64,000 nt of DNA. Origin: Pachypanchax playfairii (taxonomy: Eukaryota; Chordata; Actinopteri; Cyprinodontiformes; Aplocheilidae). Positions 11,494 through 24,500 of the stretch are shown here, one piece after another (positions within the stretch are counted from its first letter, which is position 1; each line of letters starts with the position of its first letter). The stretch is taken from contig SSNP01000010.1 in the NCBI GenBank assembly GCA_006937955.1, positions 3,832,763-3,896,762 of the forward strand. The letters are read 5' to 3'. Below the pieces are notes generated by a model. That model did not search any database and had not been told where the DNA came from. It saw only the letters and a list, made by a program, of their open reading frames with translations. The position numbers were made by a program, and so were the translations under genes.

Positions 11494-13410
11494 ATTTAAT
11501 TAGCATCACAGCATGAGAGTTTGGATTATTAATCCTACCTGCTGGGTCTTTGATCACTGGTGGGTAAAAACAACTCAGAGTTTCATTAAACAAACAGCTG
11601 AATCATCTTTTTTTTTCTCTCTTCAGATGTGAAACATTTTTTTTCACACTGATATTAAACATTCATGTAATTCACTGTCTCACTCCTCCATTCTCTTTTA
11701 CATCTGGTAACTCTTTGTCCTTATAGTTGAGTGTATCATCAGTATTTTCCTGCTGTGAATTTGACAGCAGTGCATTAATTACACACCATCCTGTCCTTCC
11801 TAAGAAAGTCACACCAGGTTCAGACACTGCTGCAGAGAAGCTCATCAGATGAGAAGAACAGAAGCAAATCTCACAAACGATCCCAACCAATGTCCCTCAA
11901 GTCATGCCTGGGTCTTTATTTAGAACAATGCAATTTTATATTAAATAAATCATGTCTTTATTTTGTGAAGCCAGAAATCACATCAAATTCATTCCGTCAC
12001 ACATGTAGGCACCCAAAAGTGATGCTGTTCTGGATCAAATATCTGTCTTATTAGCCAAATAATCTTTTAATTTTATTTAGCCAAATAATACTGTTTTGGT
12101 GACGTTAGTTTTTAGGATCCTTTTTAGCATTCCCTGTTTTCCAGCTAGTTTCACAGCTCTCATTTTAGGTGTTACAGTCACTGTCTTTTACTGCTTCTCT
12201 TGCCACAACCTCTTTGTGTAAAAAAACAAAGAACAAACTCAGTTTTATTCTTTATTATTAGGTTTTATAAATGAAGGCAGTTTTATTGTTTTCAGCTTTT
12301 GAAGTTGAATAATTAGGATTATTTGTAATCTAGAATCTTGTAAATACATTTCATCAACCCTGATCTTAAAAACAGCTTCTAAGTTTCTATTTAAACAAGA
12401 TTAAGTGATTACCTGTTATATTATAAGACCTGCAAATGCATGAAAGCACTGCTTTGGTAATACCAAATTGATTTTTAGGGCTTTGCTGCACCCCCATGTT
12501 GTGCTCTTGATAATTAGACTTCTTTTTTCTTTATTGTATATCCCCTTCCATGTACACAATATATCACACAATACACACGTTAGTCATGGCTCAGCAGTAG
12601 ATCTGTGCTCATAATTCGATTTTTATGAACCATGCCGGATCAGGCTAGTAGGATTTTAATCCATTACACAGATTTTACTTGAACTTACACGTACACCAAA
12701 CAACAAGCTTGTGTTTTCATCAGGATATGTAAACACACTAGCATGAAAAGAAAAATGAATTTCTGGAGAAAACTTTGATATTTAATTGGATGTGATATGT
12801 ATAGAAATAAAACCCTATTTGAAATGTGGTGAAATTAAAGCTTGAATTTTTAGTTTGAATTGTAATAAAATGTTCATGCATTTTATATCACCTCAGGAAG
12901 ATCATTGTTCTGAAAGTTTTGTCTATTTTAGGCACTAATAAAATAGGGCTTTCCTAAAAATAGAGCATGCAGTGACAGCTTTCTATTTTTTACTCCTCAC
13001 TACAAAATAAAAGTAGAACTTTGCACGTATGAAAACACTAATAACTCCCCTAGAGCTCATCAATCTGAAAACCCAAAAGTGTGTTAAGACAAAAAGTAAA
13101 TTATAGCAGCAATAACACAGTCATTTAAAGAAATCAAAGTCCTTGTTGTTTTAATCTTGACAGTAAACTCACTAATAACTGTACCAGTACTTTTATAATC
13201 AGTTTTAAAGGCGTTCAATTGATAAATGAAAAGCATTAAAATCCTCTTCTGCCCTCTAGTGGCCATAAGTGTCAAATATTGTAGCTTTAATTTGAAATTC
13301 TTCTAAAAGTCGCCAGTAACTACTGATGCTATCTATTGGAAAGTCCAATCTTGTGCTAGTTTACTGCTAAAATATGCAAAATACAAACTAGTTTTGTTGC
13401 TCCACATGTT
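11494..13410. other. Intergenic DNA, no gene recognised
   Basis: AT-rich sequence between isg20l2 and the likely first exon of bcan. I find no exon-like frame with splice sites, no RNA gene and no complete transposon. Confidence 0.6.
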
Positions 13411-13479
13411 TATGTGGGAGGAGGAAAGGGGGGAGAAGGTGGGGGGAAATCCTGGGCAGTTTGCTCTCATCACGTTCCT

Positions 13480-13657
13480 TCTCTCTTCACCTCTCTTCAT
13501 CTTGGCGGCGGGGAACGACTCAGCCTCTTGAGCACTGAGTGGCTGCTGGAGGTCCTGAAACGAACAATAAAACCTGCACCTGCCGGAGGGTTTCTTCCAG
13601 AAGAGCGCAGCCTGCTTATGAAACTGAAAGCTGAAAGTTGATCCTTTGGAAGATGAT
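13480..13657 (+). other. bcan: Candidate 5' untranslated first exon of bcan
   Basis: A GC-richer stretch in an AT-rich surrounding ends at a consensus donor (gatgat followed by gtaagt at 13658). The first coding exon of bcan begins just after an acceptor at 18584, only one base before its ATG, so an upstream untranslated exon must exist. This is the best candidate I see. The start coordinate is approximate and the roughly 4.9-kb intron is inferred. Confidence 0.4.
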
Positions 13658-15661
13658 GTAAGTTGATGCATTTTATTTATTTATTAGAGTAAAACATCGA
13701 TGATATTACTTTTTGACCTAATTGCGCGTGCATGTTGTGTTTGTATGGGACCCACATAGAAGATTATTTGTTTTGAAGCAGTTATTTTCATAAGTTGATA
13801 TTTAATAAGATGCGCAGTCACGCACAGAAATAACCTTCATTCTAAGGTTTTTGTGTCTTTTGTCTGAACCTTAAATAAATACAACAATCCAGTACTACAT
13901 ATTAGTAGGCTAGTTAAATTATACGTATGTAAGTTAATTTAATAGATTTCATTTTAGAGAATTGTAATAAAAAACAAGCTTGAAATTGCACTCAATTCAA
14001 AAATATGTCCTTTCCACAAGGTTTAGAGTTCATGGGGATTTTTGACAATTTTTCCAGAAACTCACTCATGTGATCAGGTACTGAGACAAGGAGGCTCACG
14101 TTTAGTGATGTAAAGCTTGAATGCGGCTGCTCAGCTCTTCCATGAAACTCTCTGAAGTCAACACAAAGTCTGGAGTTCTACCGTCTCTGCAGGAGTTCTG
14201 TGTGTTGTGTTCTTCAACATGCACAAACCCTCTTTGAGTTTAGGTGGTCTACAACTTCGTGACTGAGTTGTTTTCTACGGCTTACTGGCAGCTGATCATG
14301 GAATATTTAATAGTGAAACTTTCAAGCATGAACTTATTACACAGGTGACATCCTATTATAGAACTATGCGCAAATTCACTGAGCTCCTGAAAGCGACAGA
14401 ATATTTGTGCTTCATTTTATACACCTGTGGTCATGGGGGTGATTGAAACATCTGAATTCAATGTGTTATACAGATACTGTAGTATTTGTTGCTGTGCTTT
14501 CATGTTAGGATCTGTTGTTTCTGCACAGACCCAAATCAGAAGCCTCTCACAATTACTTGCATGATGCAGATTTTGTGTTTTATTTTCATTCTGATCAAGA
14601 CATTTAAAATTCAGTCTGATCCGCCTGTTGCACTTGAACTGAGAAGCTTTAGCTAACTCTCTCAGCTTCTGGCTTTTGTCAGACAGGAAAAAGTTTTGTC
14701 CTCTGGCACATTGAGTCAACCACTAACAGCTAATAAGACATGTCTTCTTCTTAAGGCTGACTGGTGAACTGTTCCAGATTATTCCTGTGAACTCAACATC
14801 TCTCTCAGCTCTCAGTCATGTTGTACGAAGCCTCTTTCTTTCTTGCTTCCAGCCCTCCCCAGCTGCTCCTTGCTTCCTGTCAGATTGTGTCTGTCAAGGG
14901 GGGGGGGTCAGGTTGCCCCTGGAGATGGGCTTCCTTTGAGGTGGCGTGATGGGGAACTGGTGGGCTGGAGTGATGAGGGGGCAGAACAGGGTAACAACGG
15001 TGGTTCTCGCCGTGAGAAAGCTGAGGGGATGCAGGGAGGTCAGGCTGGTCTAATGGTGTCTCAGCGAGTGGTCTTACATCCATTCTCAGATCTGAATGAT
15101 AGAACTGTTGGACGTGCTGTCTGCCTCTTTAGCTACGTGTGTGAGACTTCCATGTCAATAAGTTCCTTTGCATTTATTGGTTTAGATTTACTGAATCAAT
15201 TTATCAAATTGGAATTAATTTTTAAAATCTGTTTAGAAGACAGCAACGCTCGTACTCTAGCAATAACCCAATCATTAAATCACATTACAAAGACATCAAA
15301 CTGTTTATTTTAGGAACAGAATTCACAGAAATAGCTGCAGCTGGAGTTGTCTAGTGGGTTTCTAAAAAGGGATGAGTGTGTATGTTGAACCCAAGCAACA
15401 GTTCTACTCAGGTGTGGAACCTTGTAGCCTTCAACCTCAGAATTTACAATAAAAAAAAGGATCTTTAATCTGTAAGATCTGTTATCGCTGCAGGTGACTT
15501 TTATAACCTGCATAAAAGCTCCTGTTTGGATTTTTTTATTAAACTTTCTGTAGAAACAAACTTTGACCTGATTCGACTCACAGAGAGAAAAAGGTGAACA
15601 TGCACTTGTAACCTGAGGTGAATTCTTAAACACTTAAAAAAACCACGTACACTTGGTTTCA

Positions 15662-15693
<32 letters not shown>

Positions 15694-18585
15694 ACACACA
15701 CCTTCACCTGAGTTGAATGTGAATGCAGTATTCTTTTTAAATTTATTGAACAACGTTAATTAGGCAGATAAAATACACTCACACACCTGAGTACCATCGT
15801 CTATTAAACCTCATGTTCACTGTACGAACCTTCACCAAACGTTCTTTAAACTTTATTTGGTGAGAAATGAACCCAACCCACTAACCTGAACTGAAACTGG
15901 ACCTGACTTGAAATCATTTAAATTATAACTTTCAGGGTAAACACTTTAACAAACAAATTGTCTTATATTTTATGTATAAATGAGTCATATCAGAGACATC
16001 ATAAATGCTTGTGGGCGGGGCTACAAATTGTTTTAAAAGCTACTAAGATATTAGCATTGGTTCTGGATTGAACGATCTTGTGGTGGATAAAGTGACAAAA
16101 CCCGTTGAAGTTCTTTGACCCCCCCCCCTCACCCCCCCATCACTCTGCCTTGAATGACCTTTTCTTTATAAACTGAGTGGTCAAACATCCTCTCTTGGCC
16201 CCAGCTTCCCTTCCTTCAAGGTGAAGTCATTGCCACTTCTCGATGCCTGTCTTTGTACTTGAGACGTTGCCCGGGATGCATCCTTTAGCCCGAGGAAACC
16301 CCTCCCTCCCTCCCCCGCTCACTCCGTCTCTCTGCCCTCTATGTTTTATGGAAATCTGGTGATGACAAGAGCCCATCTGTTTGTGAGTCAGCTGTTTGAT
16401 AAAAGAGGCACGAAACACATTTTTAAAATGAATTCTTTTTACACCTCTAAGATGCCTCTCAATTTCAAACCCTGGATCATGACAGTCCAGATTTGGACAT
16501 AAAAGTGGACAGATTATGTTATTATGTCGGTGCTGTTCTCTGATGTCCTTACTGTATGTATTAGATTGTTCTGCAGTCTCCAGCTCTTTCAACTACATAA
16601 CGGCAGCTGCGTCATCCCACGAGACATTTGAGAGATTTTATTTTAGAATGCTAGAACCAAATTTAGACATTAGAAATCCTTTTTTTTAATTATCCTGTTC
16701 AGATTAGAACTCTTCTTTGTAAGACACCTACGAAGCAAAATGTATTTTTCTTTGTTGAAATTTACCACTCGGATGTCCACATTCATTCTCACTGAAGACG
16801 CGCAGTTTGAGCTCCTCTTTGTTTTCCACAGACATCTTGGAAAAGAAATTATGTACGAGATTCAGCATGAACCATTTATTTATTCGACCTGATTTAGAGT
16901 CCAGATGTTCTCTCAGGTGAAGTGATGTCATGTTTCAACTCCTTTGGGAAAGAGTCAGCAAAAGTTATTTGTTTTTTCTTTTGTTAGTACGTAAATAAGC
17001 TATTTTTCAGCTGTCAAGCTCTTTCTAAAAATGCATTTTTTTTTTAATCTTCTTATAGATGTAGCCTGTAAGTTTTATTTTTTTCACAGAAATGCAGAAT
17101 TTAAATAATATTTTGGCAGCTTAAAGTTCATGTATTCTTAATTTATTTGTTAAATCTAAATCTCTGCATTATGTTATATTATTACATTTTGGACATTAGA
17201 ACTCGTGTTTATATGCTCGCACAGCAGTTTACTTTGAAAATCCTGTTTTTAACATTCTTTACAACACTGTCTAACTCGTGTCATGTAACGCAGCTTCTTC
17301 TCCTTTTCAAGCAAAAGTTAAGAATTGCAGATGTTGTTCTTTAAGTCTTAGAGGAAACGGAGAAAAAAAGTTTTCTCTAAGTTAGAAATCAGAATCAGGT
17401 TTATTTGGTTGAGTAAGTTACACAAAGAATTTGGTTCAATTTTGCTTTTGTACTTTTTTCCAAAACTTATTCCAGAAAAGCAACATAATTACTAGAAAAT
17501 AGATGAAGAATGCATAAAGTTGTAGTTCACAGATACACATGAGATCTGCTGTATTTAACATCATGTTTGAAGCCTGTTTATACAGATAAAATATAATTAT
17601 TTCCATGTGAAAGTATGTTATTTATTAATTAAAGTGTTAAATATGTTTGTTCAACATAGAGACTGCCAGAGGGAAAAATGTAGATAATATTAAGAAATAA
17701 TCTTGTAATCATTTTAAAATAAGTCATTTTAAAGAGGCATAGCTTCTTCAGAATAACAGAGGTGGTAATCATGTCGATTCAGTGAAGCAGGAAGGAAATT
17801 GGGCTCCTTTTTGACCCTCCTGGAGGTTTTGTGGAAATCAGAATTCAGCTCACACTTTGCAGCTCCTGAAATCTGACTCACAGCAACTAGAAAGCTCCAA
17901 GAACACACAGGCAGTCCTTCAGTTTGTCTCAGTCTGGGTTCCTGTTTCAGCAAACACACATACTCATTTTCCCACACGGGGGTTAGTTGTAGACATAATG
18001 CATTCCAGCCCCCCCCAACTACTGACCGTAACCCTTGTATCCGAATTCCTCACCCCAACTCAAATATTTAAACTTAAATGTAACATCTAGAACATGAAAA
18101 CATTCACTATGAAAACGTTTACCTCATTAAAGATCTTTGCTCCAAAAATCTTTAAAAAAAAAATCAGTTTTATTTTTTCTGACTAGTTTTTGTTTTTTTA
18201 TTGTATTTCCAATATTTAGCAATAAATACGGCATATTTGTGGTTCTGCAATAAACACAGAATCAGTGAGTTTTTGTTCAGGAAATGAGATTCTTTTGATT
18301 TTACAAACAACAATCTTATTAAAAAATTTTAAAAAATATTTTACTTCAGATGAAAGATAGTAGAGAGATGGGACATCAAAAGACAGAGCGACAGTGTGAC
18401 AGAATGTCCCCCATCAATATGTTCTGTCTCTATTCCCGCCCTTTACTTTTAATCTCAAAGCTCATTGGTTGTTTTGACTAACTGAATAAACACAAATCAA
18501 GCGTTTATGTTTTAAAGTGTTTATATTGGTTTTCTTTGAACATAATTGAGGATTTTAATCTGACTGTTTTTCCTCTTCTTATAGC
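13658..18585. other. Probable bcan intron 1 / upstream DNA
   Basis: No coding exon is recognised. It holds a C-run followed by (CA)n at 15663-15701, C-rich runs at 16121-16139, and two GC-richer blocks (about 14800-15060 and 16180-16420) that look unlike their surroundings and could be regulatory. The 156-codon frame at 14843 has no domain and no splice context. Confidence 0.5.
15663..15701. repeat. Poly(C) tract joined to (CA)n microsatellite
   Basis: About 17 C residues run directly into about 11 CA dinucleotides. Such joined simple repeats are prone to length change and sequencing error. Confidence 0.95.
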
Positions 18586-21500
18586 ATGAACATGTCTCCA
18601 CCTGTGCTGCTGTGTGCCGTCTGTCTCCTCGCCCTGCCGCCGTCCTCTGCTCTCCATGAATCTGGTAATCATCACTTTCTCTCTACTTGTCACTTTCACT
18701 GCTGCTGTCCACCACTGACATCTGTTATTTCATCAAGTCACGGTGGTCTCTGACACTTTGAGACAGCAGGACGCTCTTCAATTACTTTCTGTTGTTTGGT
18801 GGTTTTGTTGAATCCTCTGGTGGTCATACTCAAGGTCCTCCATGTGTGAAAATAGGAACGACAATGCAGCTCTGTAAAAACAGGGTTGTGGTTTGTTTAT
18901 GTTGCTTTTTTAGGACTGAAGGAATTAAATAAGCGTGATCATTAAGTTGGTAAAACATGAACTTTGTCACTTCTCAGATGATTCAGAGCTTCTGCAGGTA
19001 ACCATCCCTATGAACGCGCCTGTGATCGCTGTGCTGGGGGGTTCTCTGAATTTACCCTGCCTGGTGTCGCTGGCCCTCCCACCACCGTCCCCTACCACCA
19101 ACGGCCGTCACGCCGTGCTGTCTGTCCCCCGCGTCAAATGGAGTGTCCTGAGTGACAATCAAAAGATGGAAATCCTGGTGGCGCATGGCGACAGAGTGAA
19201 AGTCAACGAGGTCTACAAAGACAGAGCGTCGCTGCTCAATTACGCCTACTCACCTGCAGACCTCACGCTGCACCTGGAGAGTCTGAGGCAGAACGACACG
19301 GGCTTCTACAGCTGTGAGGTGCAGCAGGGTCTGGAGGATGCTTATGATGTGGTTTCCGTCAAGGTCAAAGGTAAGACAGACTGAGTTTTCTATAGTTTTA
19401 ATTAGATAAAGTACATTAGGAAGATTACTAAGGTGTCACACTCTAGATGTGTTACCCTGAAGTTTTAACAATCTTGTATTTATTGGATTTTTTTTAATTC
19501 TAGTGAGATCAGAATGCGTCTAAATGTTGTTTAGTTAAAGTATTTTAGTTTCATTCCAAGTTTTTGTGTTTCAAGTGTTACTGAAATCAATGTCCTTTGC
19601 TGTTTTTAATTCCCATGTTGTTGGTTTATGTTGCTGCACACTGTAGGTCAAACATTGTTTTGCTTGTTGACGTTACTTGATGTTCCAGACTTCACCGAGC
19701 TCTCCTTTGTTTTTTTTAGGAGTGGTGTTTCATTATCGTGATGCATCCAGCCGGTACGCGTTTACCTTTGAGCAGGCCAGAGACGCCTGCAGGGTGATTG
19801 GGGCTGAAATCGCCACTCCGGAGCAGCTGCTTGCAGCCTATCACAGCGGATACGAGCAGTGTGATGCCGGCTGGCTCTCGGATCAGTCTGTCAGGTCAGA
19901 GACAGAGAAAAATCCTCCCTCCACATGTTCAGCACTAAACTGATAAACTGATAAGAGAAGCGAAGGATGAAGGGGGTCACAGTGCGCCACGTAGTTCACC
20001 TCACCCATCTGACACTTCATCACTTCATCTGCACATCTCAACACTCAGATCATCCAGTCACCACCAGCCACTCATTTGATCTCAAGCCAATTATTTCTGC
20101 ACACTTCATCATTCTGAAAAACAACCAATTAAGTGTTGTCATTACAGAAGAAGAGGCAGCTGGTGCTTCAATGAAGTGTGATCATCTGTCCACAGATACC
20201 CCATTCAGATGCCAAGAGAGGGCTGTTTTGGAGACATGGACGGCATGCCAGGAGTAAGAAACTACGGTCTGTTAGAACATGACGAGCTCTTTGATGTCTA
20301 CTGCTACGTAGAGAATATTCATGGTAAATCTTAACTTTTTTAATGCCATCATTTTTTCTGTTGTGAATTTTGTCTGTTTTTTTTTTCTCTACACGAGTTT
20401 TATTAAAGGCTTTTATTTTTTTACAGTTTTATTTTTTATACCGTTAGTTGGACAAAACAATAAAAAACTGAGAAAATTGTCTATTTAACATAATAAAGAC
20501 TATTATTTAAACTGTCGGATTCTTCCATCATCTAACGGAACATTAGAACAAACTGTAGGACCAGAAATACAAAAAGATATTGATTCAAACTGATTTTCAT
20601 CTGAATAAACCAAAATATTCCTAAAATGTATATGTGGATGTTTTAATGTAAGGGTTTTTGTTTTTTTAAGCCATAAAACAAGTTTTCACACACAGCTTTA
20701 GTATTTAGTATTTTTCTTAAAAATTTTGGCAAAACTTACATTGTAAATGAAAATCAATAATTTCATTGATCTGAATTGATTGAAAAACATATGCAGCAAC
20801 ACTAGTTTTAGCTAATACCCCCAAAATCCAAAGTGAATCTGTCTGGCTCAGAAAGGATAAAACACCACTAACGTATTTGTTTAAACTTTTATCTTTATTG
20901 ATTCAGACACCTCAATCTACAACAAAAATAACATTTAAATGAATAAAGTCCTGACACTTATGTTATATTTTTTTTAAAGGTGAGGTGTTTCATGGCTCCT
21001 CCCCCCAACGTTTCACCTTCTGGGAGGCCAAGGCTTATTGTGTGAGTCACGGTGCAGAGCTGGCCACCACAGCTCAGCTCTACGCAGCCTGGAATGATGG
21101 ACTGAACCACTGCAGCCCAGGATGGCTGGCTGATGGGAGTGTGAGGTATCCCATCGTCACCCCTAGAGAGCGCTGTGGAGGTGGCGAACCTGGTGTTAAA
21201 ACCGTTTATCGCTACAGCAACCAGACAGGCTTTCCTGATGTTTACTCTCGACATGATGTCTACTGTTTCAAAAGTAAGGAAGACGTCTTTTTCTTTTCCA
21301 AACAAGTCCATTTGTTTTTTGTTTCGTCCAATGAGACGTTGATCAACATACTCTTCTCTCCAGGTGATAATGGCCTTTACACTGAATCTCCTCAAGATTT
21401 TCTCGCCACTGAGCCAGAGGACATCGGTCAAGACATTGTTTACTTGGCAACTCAGAGAGATCTGAGTCTAACTGAGGTAACATCAGATGGAGCTGAAGGA

Positions 21501-24500
21501 CAGGACGAGAAGGCAGAAATCCCTCCTCGGTTTATAACTCCTCCATCTGAACATCAGAAGAGCTCGTCCACCAAAGAGGAGCTGATGAAGAAGAGCATCT
21601 ACCCTGATTCCTTTCAACCAACACCTGATGAAAACCAAAACACAGATTACAAAGAGTTTCATGTACTTCCAACTTCTTCACTAAAAACTGATGCTGTAGA
21701 AGACGCAACACTAAACACAACAGATGTGACACATTCAGAAAGTACGGCGTCCACAGAGGATCATTTTTCTGTAACTGAAAGCACAGATTGGTTAGTTGTT
21801 AATGTCACATCTGAAGCTGATTTGCTTGAAATGCACGAGGAGGGGAGTGAACTTCCTGTTTCACAAGAGGACCATACAACAGATGTCCACTTGGGTCATT
21901 CTTCTGTTGTAGAAAAGCCAGAAGGAAACACCACTGATGCTGTTGTGGAGATTTTAGCTGTTACATCTTCATCCCACTCCGAGGACACAGATGTCCCCTC
22001 CACCACCCCGATGCCGTCTTTTACCAGCAACACTTTTGAGACTCATCCAACAGAAGACGGATCCGAAGAGGAAACTACAAAACCACATGACTCTTGGACA
22101 CATAAAATGAGTTTGACCTCCACATCTGAAGTAGTTCCTTCTTCTGAACCAGGTAAGGAAGCTCTAAATCTAAGATTTTAACAAAATCAATGTTCTAATG
22201 AATAACAGTACGTTCTGAGATGCATCTTATTATCTATGAAATGCAAATGTTCCCAGATTACACTAAATATTTTTTTGCACAAATTTTCTGCAGATTTTAT
22301 ACAATTCTGATGCTCATACTATTTTTGTGTTGAATTACTGTCGACCTAAGTTCAGTTTTTAAATTAACACAGAAAAAACAAGTATTTTTGAATAAATCTG
22401 TTTTTCAGGTTCTGACCCTGTTGAAGAAGGCTCAGGTGGGCCAACAGAACCTAGTTTCCAAGTGCACCATGGTGAGAAGTTCAGTGGTACTTCAGAGGAA
22501 GCAGCGCCGGATGATGCAGCAGAGCAGAGTGGACACATGCATCCAGAAGAAATCCCAACAGCAGGCGTCATCCACATCACAGATCAAACATTCTCCCGGC
22601 TTGGTGCTGCTGTTCCGAAAAATAACTCATTTCCATTGCTGCTGCCCTCAGTCTCTGGAACCTCGTCTCTCGCCTCTGTGGAGGTTGATGCAAGTTCCAG
22701 AGAGATCGTAACATTTCAACCAGAAAGTAATTTTTCATCTGAGGCAGAACCTCTGGAGGATCAGGAGGGGTTAGTCTTCCTCAGCACAGCCCAGAGTATC
22801 ACAAATAACTACCAAGGCTCCGTGGAGGAATCAGATGAATCATCAGGAGGAAGCTCACACATGAAACCAGAACTCTTTTCAACAACTCTCCCAGTGGACC
22901 ACACCTCTGATGGAGCTGTTGATGAGGCGAATACTAAAGCCCCTCCACAGTCAGAGGAAAACGTCACACTGGTCCCTCACCTGACCCTCACACCCAGCTG
23001 GGAGCCGGAGCCTTTGACCCCAACGCCTCAGGAGTCTCGGTCAGATTGGGAATACAGCGCCGAGCCTCCTGTTCATGAGAAATGTGATGAGCTCTCTAAA
23101 GAGGAAGAAGTTACCATGACAACAACAAGCATTAATGGTAAAGTTTTAATCAAAAGGATTTGCTCTATTTGATTCTTTATCCTGAGAACAAAATCATTTT
23201 AGGCAAATACTTCAAGGAAAATATTAATTTAAATAAAACCATGAATCAAGATTTTTAAAAAAAATTATACTAAATCAGGAAGTAATCTCAGATTAATGTA
23301 CAAAAAATTCTAAAAGTTCATTTCAAGTCATTAAAAAAGGACAAATTTTGGAAATGAATACAATAACGTTATTAAATATTTAAAGTGCAGACCAAACACA
23401 GCAGTAGATTCATTATTATTCCTAAAATCTTAATGGCTCATTTATTTTTAGCCATTTTATCCCTATTTTCAATCTTTATTCACTGAGTTCAGGTACTGAA
23501 ACAAAAAAAACTCTTCCTTTTGTTTAGAAAGAATTTAATTGTTGTTGGTTTTTAACCCTCATAGTTTAATAAACTGTCTCAACAGAACATGGATCAGAGG
23601 GAAGGGATCTGGACTCCACCACACCTGAGCCCTCCATCTGCACCTGTAATCCTGAGGAAGAGGAGACATCCAGGACAGCACTCACCACCGACAGCGATGT
23701 CACCAATGTTGCTCCCACCGTGAACCCTCAGTATTTTGGAAAAGACAAAGATGAGCATACGGCCATGGGTCCGTCCTTAGCTGCTGAAAAAGTTTCTGCT
23801 GCAAGTCAAGGAGGTATTTATCTTTATGAGAAGAAAAAAATCTATGATTTTACAGCTTAGAAAAACAGATGGAATAACATCCAGTCTGAGCATAAAGACG
23901 TCTCAACAGTTTGATTTTCTTCTTGTGTTTCGTTGGAAAGCACTAAGACATACAAAGTAAGTTCCATCTGTTTGTACAAATCTGTGATGGTTTTTAGCAG
24001 AATTTTGGATATTGTGTAAGATTCATTTTGTATAGATCTACACAATGAATGAGCTGAACTTTTATTGTGATAATAACGTTTAAAAACCAAACTAAATGAA
24101 TGACATTAAATAGGATTTTATTATTTCAGAACAAAAAAAATCCATCTTAAGTTTATATATGAAATTAATAAACAAAACAACTCCTCTAATTTATTTTACT
24201 GGTCTTTATGGTGATAAATCAAAATGTTTATAAAAAAAATACGTGAGTTTGAGAGATCGACTCATGCAACTGATGCAACACCGCCATCTGCTGGTTGATC
24301 TAGATTCGTACGCATCATTGGATCAATCATTTATTTTGCAAAGTTCTGATTTGTTATCAGTTAATTTATTTGACACGGACAATTTCATATTAAAATATGT
24401 TTCTACAAAATAATAAGAGGAAGAAATGAAAAAATATTTTTACAGATTGTTGGAATTCAGTCATCTCTGTGATGCTCTTGTGAAACGGCTGTTGTTGCGT

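Noticed and set aside
14843..15313. 156-codon plus-strand frame
   Set aside because: No domain, no splice context and a composition like the surrounding non-coding DNA.
20958..21431. 157-codon minus-strand frame
   Set aside because: It is the antisense of bcan Link and middle-region exons.
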